A stretch of DNA of 20,703 nucleotides from NCBI GenBank assembly GCA_041583135.1, contig JBFHGJ010000102.1, forward strand, positions 1 to 20,703, given 5' to 3'. Of this stretch, positions 1 to 11,500 are shown piece after piece (the first letter of the stretch is position 1; each line of letters opens with the position of its first letter). The stretch is from JABSOG01 sp041583135 (GTDB lineage: Bacteria > Pseudomonadota > Gammaproteobacteria > Enterobacterales > Alteromonadaceae). A model generated the notes under the pieces. The model was not told where the DNA came from and made no database searches. It saw only the letters and a program-made list of their open reading frames with translations. Both the position numbers and the translations under genes were made by a program.

Positions 1-2540
1 ACTGCGATAAAGTCTGCCTTCGCCAAATGGATTGGCAATAAAGCGCTCGTCAGTCAGCTCACTCTGGCCGACATAGCCATCGGTCACGCCTAAGCCGCCA
101 ATATACAGCTCGCCCATACTGCCTTGTGGCACTGGGTTTAAATCTTCATCAAGCAGCCACAATCCGGTGTTTTGAATCGGCTTGCCCACCGGCACGCCCA
201 ACGACCAATCATCCTCTGCATTGGCTTGGTAGATACTACAGCCCACCACAGTTTCCGTCGGACCATATTCATTGATAAAACGAGCATTGGGCAAAATCCC
301 TTGCCAGCGTTTTAATGTCACTGGCGGCAGTGCCTCACCGCCGACCACAATGCAGTGCTCTATGTGATGGGTATTGTGACTGTCTTTAAGTTGCAACAAG
401 CCTTCTAAATGCGCTGGCGTGATTTTAAACAACAACGCCTTATCGCCCATCAGCAAGTCATACACCTGCTCAAGCACGCCATCATCATCTGCTAATAATT
501 TGACTTCGCCACCGCAGCACAATGGCGTTAGCAAGCTGGTCAAAGTCGCATCAAAATACAGCGGCGAGCTCACCACTGCGCCTGTCACATCACCTTGCAT
601 ATAGTTGGCTTTGGCAAAGCAAAGGTAATTTACCAACGCGCGGTTTGGCACCATCACCCCTTTGGGTTTACCCGTTGAGCCTGAGGTGTAAAGCACGTAG
701 GCTTCGCTATCTGCGCAGACTTCAACTTCAGGCGCTTCATCGCTGTAACCCTCAAGCCAATCTTCATCACTGCACTCGTCAATCACCACAAAATCAATAC
801 CAGCCAGTGGCACAGTGGCGGCACTGGTTGAACTTACCAACACTTGTGCAACATCACTGTCTTCAATCATTTGTGACAATCGCGCCTTTGGATACTCTGG
901 CGATAAAGGCACATAGCTTGCGCCTACCTTAAGCACGCCAAGCACAGAAACCAATTGCTCAATAGAGCGCTCCATGGCAATACCTACTCGCTCGCCCGCT
1001 TCAATACCAGCTTCTATCAGCAAGTCGGCCAAGCGGTTGGCTTTGAGGTTTAAGGTTTGATAGTCAAAGGCAACATCACCTAAGCTCACCGCTGTGCTAT
1101 CTGGCGTTTGCGCGCACTGCGCGTCAAACCAAGCGATAAAACGCTCATGAGGCAATGCACAAACCTCGCCTTGCAGGCCAAGTTTTAGCTCAGCTAAAGT
1201 GTCGTTGTCATAAAACGCAGCAGGTGCCAGTTGTTCGGCTTTGCCTGATACCATTGCGCGTAACAGCGTCGTTAGCATGTTCGACATATCAGCGATCAGC
1301 TCACGCCCAAACAGCGCAACATCATAGCTAAAGCCAACATACAGCCCTTGGTTGTTGTACATGGCATTGACAGACAGGTCATATTTGGCCATCACTCGGG
1401 TTGCCCCGCGCACGTCAAAAGATACCTCAGGCAAAGTCAAAGCGCTGCTATCGTTATTGTCTAAGTTAAACAACACCTGAAACAGTGGCGTATGGGCCGT
1501 TGAGCGCTCGGGCTGCAATAACTCCACCAGCTGCTCAAACGGCACGTCCTGATTGGCCTGCGCGTCAAAATTGACCGTTTTAACATGGGTAAGATAGTCG
1601 CTTAGGTCATTGTGTTTGGTATTGACTCGCAGCACCAAGGTATTGACAAAACAGCCGATCAAAGACTCGAACTCGCTCATGGTGCGGTTGGCAACGGCGG
1701 TACCGATGACCACATCCGAGCGGTTGCCAAAGCGGCCTAAGGTCAAAGACAGGGCGCCATGAAGCAGCATAAACAGGGTCATGCCATGGCTGCTGGCAAG
1801 GCTTTGCAGCTGCTTTAAAAGCTCGCTGTCAAGCTGTATGCCAAGCACGTCACCGGCCAGCCCTTTGTCTTTGGGTCTGACCTGTTTAAGCGGCAGTGAA
1901 TGCACCACGGGTAAATCGGCGAGCTGACGCTGCCAATAACCCAGCTGCTTGCTCAGCACTTCACCTTGAAGATATTGCTGCTGCCACAGGGCATAATCGA
2001 TATATTGCAGCGCTAAGGCTGGCAAGTTTGGCGACTCGCCTTGCGCCAGTGCCTGATAGATAGCGGCAAACTCGCGTACCAAAATGCCCATCGACCAACC
2101 GTCGGCGGCAATATGATGAACGTTAAACACCACCATGCCATGGCTGGCCTGCTCGCCTTGCGCCGCCAAATCGAAGTAGCTGACCTTTAATATCGGCCCA
2201 TCGATAAGTGAAAACGGCGCCATTTGCGCGGCCAAAACCGCCTGTTCGAGATCATGTGCCGTGGCCCCATGCATATCGACATAATCGATGCTAAAGCCAT
2301 CTGCCGGGCGCACTTGCTGCATTGGCTGGCCATCGTGTTGCAGATAAACGCTGCGTAAGATCTCATGGCGCTCAATGATTTTGCCAAGGGCCTGCTGCGC
2401 CAAATCAAGGCTAAAGCGACCTGTGACTTCAATCACCAACGGTAAGTTGTACTCGGGGCTTTGACCTTGCATCGAGTCGATAAACCACAATCGCTGCTGA
2501 GCAAACGACAAGGGCATCATATCGCTACGCGGCTGTGCCA
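1..2540 (-). other. NRPS B module 6, partial: C6 - A6 (Asn-like), cut by window edge
   Basis: C6 (SFAQQRLWFIDSMQGQ; HHIAADGWS near 2090-2118) is LCL-like. A6 runs from about 1190 to the window edge, ending at ANPFGEGRLYRS just before the A7 region. Pocket residues come from YFDATLTSLLTPL, FKITPAHL, IVVGGEAL and INEYGPTETVVG, giving D-A-T-K-V-G-E-V-G plus an unseen Lys517. With Glu322 this is closest to the asparagine code DLTKxGEVGK rather than the Asp code (His322). Assignment to Asn is probable, not certain. Confidence 0.8.
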
Positions 2541-5500
2541 CCGGCGTTAACGCTTTGGCGCTTTGACCCGGCGCTTTAAGCAGCTCAGCCATCGCTCGTA
2601 ACACCGGTCTTTCAAACAGTGCTTTTAAATCAATTTGCGCGCCGCTATATTGACGCAGCTGGGCCAGTAGTCTTACCGCAGTCAGTGAATGACCACCAAG
2701 TTCAAAGAAGTGACTCTCGGCACTTAGCTCAGCGATAGGACAATCTAACAGTTGCGACCACAGCTCGGCCAAATACTGCTGATGTACATCCACTAATGCT
2801 GCGCTGCCGACCCGGCTTTGCTTGACGATGAGCTTAGGCAGAGCCTGTTTGTCGATTTTGCCGTTTGGCGTAAGCGGCATCGTCTCAAGGTCGATAAATT
2901 CTCCCGGCACCATATAGCTTGGCAATTGTGCCGACAGCGCCTGAGTCAGTTGCTGATGCAGTTCATTGTGAGGTGCTTTGGCAACGACAAAAGCATAGAG
3001 TTTGTCGTCACACACCAACACCACGGCCTGATGCAACAAGCCGCTGGCCAAAAGCGCCTGCTCAATTTCACCAAGCTCGATGCGATAGCCTCTGAGCTTG
3101 ACCTGCGCATCGGCGCGGCCGATAAACATCAGTTGGCCGTCATCCAAATAGCGCACCAAATCGCCGGTACGATACATAGTATCACCCGGCACAAACGGGC
3201 TTGGTAAGAAGCGCTCTTTGGTCATTTCAGGGCGGTTCAAATAGCCTTTGACCACCCCGGCACCGGCCAAATACAGCTCACCGATAGCACCAAACGGCAC
3301 TAGGCGCTGGCTACTGTCGAGCACATAAGCGCGGGTATTATCAACAGGCACACCGATAGTCGGCGCGCTGCCGTCATTGGCTACCAATGAATATAACGAA
3401 TAGGTAGTATCTTCTGAGGGGCCATAAAGGTTATAGAGTTTTTGCGCCTTAGTTTTGCCATAAACCCCTTGGGCCAGCTCTGCGCTTAAGGCTTCACCGG
3501 CCAAATTGATGCATAGCACCGACTCAGGCACCGCTTGGGCGTTGATAAGCTCAGCCATCGCACTTGGTACGGTGTTGATCAGGGTCACATCAAGGGGCTT
3601 TTGCAACAACTCAAGAATGTTGCCGACCAGCACCACCTCGCCGCCGACACAAAGGGGCAAGAACAATTCATACACACTTAAGTCAAAATTCACCGAAGTC
3701 GAGGCCAATACCTTAGCAAGCTCAACTGCACTGTAAGCTCTCATCGCCCAGTCAAGCATGGCCGTTGCGTTGGCATGGCTTATCATCACCCCTTTTGGCA
3801 GGCCGGTTGAGCCTGAGGTGTAAATGATGTAGGCAAGCGCATCTGGCTCAATGGCAATATCCGGGTTGCAGGTATTTAAGTGCTGAGGCAACTCATCGAG
3901 ACATAGCGCCTGCACCTCATTTGACAGCGTCAGCAAACCCAGCAGCGCACGCTCAGTCAAAACCAAGGCGATGTCACTGTCTTTCACCAAATAATCCAGC
4001 CGCTGTTTCGGATAGTCTTTATCTAGCGGCACATAGGCGCCACCGACTTTCATTACCGCCAATAAAGCAGGCAACAGGTTTGCGCCGCGCTCAAGGCACA
4101 CGCCCACTCGCTGCCCTTGAGTAGCACCGCGTTCAAGCAGCAAATGGGCAATTTGATTGGCTTTATGGTTAAGCGCTTCATAGCTCAGGCTGCCACTGTA
4201 ATAGCTAAGAGCTGTTGCATTTGGCGTTTGTAAACACTGCAGTTCAAACAGCTGATGAATAAGACGCTGTTGTGGCAGTTCAACCTCAGTTTGATTGCAT
4301 TGATATACCAAGCGTTCACGCTCAGCTGGGCTAATAAGGCTCAGCTCGCCCAGTCTTTGCTGTGGCTCGGCCGCCATCATTTCAATCAGATGACCCAAGG
4401 TGCTAAGCAACTGCTCGACTTTTGGCGATGCCAACAAGGCGGCTTTCACCACCAACGTCATGCTCAGCATACCGTCAAAACGGGCATGTAACGTCATGCC
4501 GTAATTGGTCTGCTCAAAACTGTTGATGTCGGTGACACGCAAAGCGGCATTTTGCGCCTGCTCAGATATGCCCTCATCCACCGGGTAGTTTTCAAATACC
4601 AATAAGCTGTCAAAGGGCGCATCAGGGCAACCCGGCAGGCTTAAGATCTGCTGTAGCGGGAAGTAGCTGTAGCTTTCACGCTCAATCAACCCTTGATGCA
4701 ACTGCCCCAACCAATCGCTGAGGCGATAGTCATCATGCACGCTGGTGCACACAGGCTGGGTGTTGATAAAGGCACCAATCATCTGTTCCATCGATGCCAG
4801 ATCCGCCGGGCGACCCGAGGTCACCGCGCCAAAGCAGACTTGCTGCTCGTCGCTAAAGCGGCTCAATAGCATTGCCCAAGCCGCTTGCACCACGATATTG
4901 ATGGTGGTGCCACAACTGCGCGCTAAGCTTTGCAGCGCTTCACTTTGTACGCTATCAAACCTCAAGGTGTGACGGTGGTTGTTCAGCGCGCTATCGGCCA
5001 AGCGATTTGATACCAAAGGCAAAGGGGTCGCGTTTTCAATCAGCTCAACCTGAGACTGCCAGTAACGTTTGGCAGCGGCCATATCCTGTTTGCCAAGCCA
5101 GTTGGCGTATTCGCGCCCGGCATGGGTTTTGGCCAAGTTTAAACTTTGCCCGTTTTGCAGCGCCTCATAGCGCTTACTGACCTCGGCAAACACCAAAGGC
5201 AACGACCAACCATCAAGCAGCGCATGATGATGAGACCAAATAATGCGGGTTTTACCGCCAGCTAAGTTGGCCGCACAAAAACGCATCAAAGGTGGTTTAT
5301 TCAAGTCAAACGGCTCAAGTCGTTCGGCGCTGGCAAGCTCGCTAAGCTCAACGTCTGTGGCATCGAGCATATCGACATTGCGCCACGGCACAGTGGCAGA
5401 CTCAACCACCATCTGATGAGGCACATCAGTGTCAAAGGCAACAAAACCGCTGCGGAAAATATCGTGCTGCTCAACCACTTGCTGCCAAGCCTGTTGCATG

Positions 5501-8500
5501 TTGGCAACATTAAGGCCAGCAAAGTCCATCACCAGCTGGGTCACATAACCACCTTGTTGCAACAGGTTATGAAACAACAAGCCTTGCTGCATCGAGGTTG
5601 CCGGGTATAGGTCGGCAATTTGCAACTGGTTGGCGTTTGCCTGCTGGCAAATGGCATCTAGGGTTTTACCATCAAGCTTGGCCTCGGGAAAATCTGACGG
5701 GCCAAAACGACCTTGTTCGGTAGCGACACAATGGTCGATAACTGCGCCAAGGGCAGCGGCAAATTGGGTCATAAACTGGGCGATCAGCTGCTCGTCATAT
5801 CGCTGTGCATCATACTCAAGGGCAAAGCCCAGCTTGCCGCTCGCAACCATGCCATTTAGGGTCAAAGCATAACGGTTGGCGCGCTTGCTACTGACGGCAC
5901 GACCGGTCGATTCAGCGGCGGGGTTAAACGTCCCTTGTGCCTCATTGAGCTGATCGAACTGCCCGAGATAGTTAAATACCAGCTCACAGGCCTCATTTTG
6001 TTCAAGCTCGGCGCCAGCCAAATATTTCAGCACGCCAAACCCTAAGCCGTTATCTGGGATCTGACGCAACTGTTCTTTGACACTATAGATGGCATCGGCA
6101 ATATCGCCTTCGCCCTGCATGTACAGAGACACCGGATAAATGCTGGTAAACCAGCCAACAGTGCGCGATAAATCAATGCTATCGCTCAGCGCTTCACGGC
6201 CGTGACTCTCTAAATTTAAACGCACTTTGCCTTCGCCGGTAACCTGTTGCCAGCTCAGCAGCAGCGCACTTAATAGCAGCTCATTGATGTTGGAGCGATA
6301 GCTTTGATTGCACTGTTCAAGTAATTGCAGGGTCTGACTTTCAGTTAACTGAAAGTCAACGCGGCGAGTACCGGCTTTTGCCGCAAATTCGCCGTTGCGA
6401 TCTTGCAATTTGGCATAGTCGGCAGCGCAAATACTGCGCCACAGCGGCAGCTGCGTGGCCATCTGCTGCGCTTGGTCTTTAAGATAGTCAGACCACTGAC
6501 GATAAGAAGACGTTTTAACCCCGAGCAAGCCTGCCAAGGCTTTGCCTTCAGTCAGGCCGCGATACAAGGTTTTGATATCGTCGATAACTATGCGCCAAGA
6601 TACGCCATCGACCACCAAATGATGAGCCACCAACAACAAACGTTTGCCGCTAAACGCGCCCGATTGAATCAGCGCGGCTTTAAACACCACGCCGCGACTA
6701 GGTGCGAGGCTCGCTTGCACGCTATCGGCAAAGGCTTTTACATCTGTACAATCAAGGTCGCTACAAACCAGTTCGTTAATATCGACATCAACAAAGCAAG
6801 CAGGCTGTTGTGGTTCAAAGGCCAAACGCAGCGCATCATGTTGGGCGACTAGCGCTTCAACCATTTGCTTAAGTTTTGCCTGGTCTAAATCATCCGGGGC
6901 GTGGAGCATCACCGCCTGATTGTAATGATGCCAGTCGGTCAAATCGCTAAAAAACAGCTGCTGCACCGGCATCAATGCCATGGTGCCGGTCAATACGCCC
7001 TGTTCGGCCTGAGTGTGGTTTTCATCTTGCACCACTTTGGCCAAGGCTTTGATGGTTTGGGCGTTAAACAGCGCCTTAACGCTAAAGAACATGCCCTCAT
7101 TGGCGGCTTTTGATACCACCAAGATACTTAAAATCGAATCGCCGCCAAGCATAAAGAAGTTATCATCAACGCCGATGCTCTGCTCGTCACGCTTGAGCAC
7201 TTGCGCCCAAATGGCTCTGAGTCTGGCTTCGCGCTCATTGCTCGGCTGAACTTTTTCAATACTGACCTCAGCGAGTGGCTTCGGCAAAGCGCGGCCATCG
7301 ACCTTGCCATTGGCATTGAGCGGCATTTCATCGAGAGCGACAAACAGCGCAGGCACCATGTACTCTGGTAAACGCTGTGCAAGGGCTTGGCGTAGGCTGG
7401 CCTGTTCCAGCACCTTGCCTTGAGCCATCACACAATAAGCCACCAACACCTTATTGAGCATCGCGACATGGGCAATGGCGACTGAGCTTTGCGCTTTTAA
7501 CGCCGCTTCAATCTCACCGGGTTCAATACGATAGCCGTTCAGTTGCAACTGACCATCGATTCGGGCGATAAAGCTCAAACGGCCATCGCCTAAATGGCGC
7601 ACCAAATCGCCACTGCGATAAAAGCGCTGCTCGCTAAATGCAGTGGTGACAAACGACTGAGCGTTGAGTTCAGGCTGATGCAAATAACCTAGGCTGACAC
7701 CTTGACCGCCAATGTAAAGCTCGCCTGCGGCGCCATCTGGCACTGGCTGGCCTTGTGGGTCTAGCAGTAAAAACTGGGTATTGGCAATGGCCTGACCTAT
7801 CGGCACCGCGCCGCTTAATTGGCTATCAGCTTCAATCAAATAACGGCTACAGGCCACGGTGGTTTCAGTGGGGCCATATTGGTTGAAAAAACGGCCATGG
7901 GGCAAACACTCAAACCAAGGGGTGAGCTGCTCGTAGCTGAGCGCCTCACCACCTATCACTAAAGTATGATGACACTGACTGATGGTTTTGCCGCCATCAA
8001 GCTGGGCTAGCGCATCTAAGTGAGCGGGCGTGAGTTTAAACAGCCCCGCCTTATCGGAATTAAACAGCTGCTGATGTAACTTTAAAAGCAAACTATCGTC
8101 ATCATCGAGCAGTACCACTTGACCACCGGCGCACAAAGGCAGCAACTGGGTAACCAAGGTGGCATCGAACTGAAGCGGAGATGAGACCACCGCAAACGAC
8201 AATCCTTTATGCCAATAATCTTCAATGGCATCGCTTAGGTAATTGACCAGCGCGCCATGATGCACCATCACCCCTTTAGGTGTGCCGGTTGAGCCTGAGG
8301 TATGCAGCACATAAGCGATATCTTCACTTGTAGGCATATCGCAGATAAGTTCAGCGCCAGCATGAGCCTCAAGCCAGTTATCAGACATCAACGCTTGTAG
8401 CGATAAGGCTTGTCTCGGTGCACTGTGGCATAACTCAAGGGTCAATGATTGACTGCTTTCATCACACAAGAGCAGCTTAACGGCTGCATCGTCGGCAATG

Positions 8501-11500
8501 GTTTTAAGCCGTTCGCTCGGCAAGTTGGTCATCAAAGGCACATAGCCGCAACCTAGCTTCAAACAGGCCAACATCGCCACGCTTTGGCCAATGCTGCGTG
8601 GCAGACAAAGGCCAAGCAAATCGCCTTTATTGATGCCCATGCTTTGCAGCTGAGCGGCCAAACGATCGCGTTTATCGAGCATTTGGGCAAAGCTCAAGCT
8701 TTGCTCATTATGACTGAGCGCAATTGCCTGTGGGTTTATCGCCGCGCCATGCTCAATCAGGCTGTTGACGTTGAGCGCATTGAAGTGCCTAACCGGACCG
8801 AGTAACCCAGCAGCAAGCCGCTGTTGTTCATCCTCGGCATATAGGTTCAGCTCAAGTGGCTTAGCTTCGCTGTTGGCGGCCAACAGAGCGCGCAACAGCT
8901 CACAGTAATGGTCATTTAAGCGTTCGATGGTTGCAGGCTTAAACAGCTCGGTGTCATAGGTCCACTGCAGGTAGATCTCGCCACCGGTAACCACGGCATT
9001 AAGTTGTAAATCAAACTTAGCGGCGACCTCATCTCTGACAATGTTACTTAAGCTGACATCAGGCAGTTGCAGTTTTTTGCTGCTATCGTCCATGGTGGTG
9101 GAGAAAAGCACCTGAAATAGCGGCGTATGGCGTACGCTACGCTCGATTTGACACAAATCGAGCAAATATTCGAAACCAATATCCTGATGGCTTTGGGCAT
9201 CTAAATGCACTTGGCGCACATGGGCCAGATACTCGCTCAAACTGGCTTTGTCGGTGGCCACTCTCAGCACCAAGGTATTGACGAAAAAGCCGATGAGCGG
9301 CTCAAGCTCAGACTGTAAACGGTTGGCAACCGGGGTGCCTAGAACAATATCATTGCTGTTGCCGTGACGTGAGAGCAACAACGCAAAGGCGCCGTGCAAC
9401 AGCATAAATGGGGTCAGGCGGTATTGGGTGGCCATGCTCTGTAGTGCCACGGCGGTGTCTTTATCGACCACGCCTTGGTACATTTTGCCTTGCGCGCCTT
9501 TTTGCGCCGGGCGCGGATAATCAAGGCTTAAAGAGTGCACCACAGGACAATCTTTGAGCTGCTGTTGCCAGTAGTGTTTTTGACTGTCTAATACCTCGCC
9601 TTGCAACCAATTGCGTTGCCATAGGGCATAGTCGGCATATTGCACCGGCAATGGCGCTAAGTCTAGCGTTTGACCTTGTGACAATGCCTGATAAATCTCG
9701 GCAAACTCTTTAACCAATACGTCCATCGACCAGCCATCGCTGGCGATATGATGCATGTTGAACAATAAGATACCGTAATGCTCATACTCGATATAGCTTG
9801 CTCTGACCATTAAATCGGCAGACAAGTCAAAGTGCTGAGCATGATGCTCGGCTATCCACTGCTGTAACTGGGCTTCACTGCCTTGGTGATGATAACGATG
9901 CAGGGTAAATTGCACGTTTTGGTCAATAATTTGTAACGGCTGCTCGTCAGGTTGAACGTAACGGGTGCGCAGCACTTCATGGCGCTCGATGATAAGGTTC
10001 ATCGCCTGCTCGGCCAGCTCGGGTTTAAACTGACCTTCCACTTTTAACGCCAGCGGCATGTTATAGCGCGAGCTACCACCATCAAGGGCATCTAAAAACC
10101 ACAGACGCTGCTGGGCAAAAGAGCAAGGTACAGGGGCATTACCTGTGGTTCTTGGCTCGATTTTTGGCCGAACGATATGGTCACTTAAGTTATCGATGTG
10201 CGCGGCGATGGTTTTGATGTCGCCAAGTTCAAACACGTCGCTAATGAGAATTTCAACCCCAAGGGTATCGCGAATATCCGACACCAGCTGCACCGCCAGC
10301 AAAGAGTGACCACCCATAGCAAAAAAGCCACTGGTGGTGGATAGCTGCTCGGCTTCAATGGCCAAAAGCTCTGACCAAATCGCCACTAAGGCTTTTTCGG
10401 TATCGCTTTGCGGCGCGACCCGGCTGACTTTAAGCTCAGGGGCTGGCAAGGCTTTTCTATCGACCTTACCGTTAGATAAAAGCGGCAGTTTATCAAGCAG
10501 CACATAGTTGGCAGGCTGCATGTAATCAGGCAAATTGGCGGCAAGTTTGGCTTTGATTTGCGCAAATAACGCCTCTTCTTCGCTATCGCTAACCACATAG
10601 GCCACTAATCCTTTGCTGTTGCCTTGGTCTTGACGGGCAATCACCACGGCACTTTGCACTTGTTCAAGTTCGCTGATGCAAACTTCAATCTCGCCCAGTT
10701 CAATCCGCAGACCGTTGATCTTCACCTGATGGTCGAGCCGCTCAAGATAATACAAGCTACCGTCGGATAAAATGCGTACCCAATCGCCAGTCTTATACCA
10801 GCGAGTTTGACCATTTTGCACTACAGCTTGTGCGGTCAACTCCGAGTTATTGTAATAACCGTCAAAAACGCAATTACCGGCAAGGTATAGCTCGCCGCAC
10901 TCGCCGGTGGCGGCAAGCGAACCGTCGCTTTTAACCACCTGCGCGCTAACATTGTCAATGGCCTGTCCAATGGGCACAAAGTCTTGTTGTATCTGATCAT
11001 CAAAACGGGCAAAACAGGCATCGATACAACACTCAGAAGGCCCGTAAAGATTGACCACTTCACAGTCAAAACGCAGTTGCGCCGACTTAGCCAGCGCGGT
11101 ACTGAGCGCCTCGCCCCCTAAGAACAAAGTCTTAAGCTCAAGGGCAGCATCGGTATGGCTTAAAAACACCTGTAGTTGCGCCGGGACCATCTGAAGGCGG
11201 CTAACCTGATGGTCACTTATTAGCTGCGCCAGAGTTGCCAATTCATAGTTGGCGCTTTTATCGGCTATGACCACTTTGGCGCCGCACATCAAGGGGCTGT
11301 AGAACTCCCACACCGAGGCGTCGAAACTGGCAGAGGTGCGCTGGCAAAATACATCGTTGGCACTAAAGTCAAAGCTTTGGTTCATCCAGCGCATATGGTT
11401 GAACAACGCGCCATGGCTAATGGCTACACCTTTAGGTTTACCAGTCGAACCTGAGGTAAACAGCACATAGGCAAGGTCATTCGGACCAAGCTCTACCTCT

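Noticed and set aside
419..932. Plus-strand open frames such as these, and the many others through the window
   Set aside because: They lie antisense to continuous NRPS or hydroxylase reading frames with complete conserved motifs, have low-complexity compositions typical of antisense frames, and show no family features.
5660..7000. The HHLVVDG domain near 6600 as another C domain
   Set aside because: VSWRI after the motif, SHGREAL, TVGWFTSIYPVSL, the LGGDS form of T4 before it and a DCL-type C domain after it all identify an epimerization domain.
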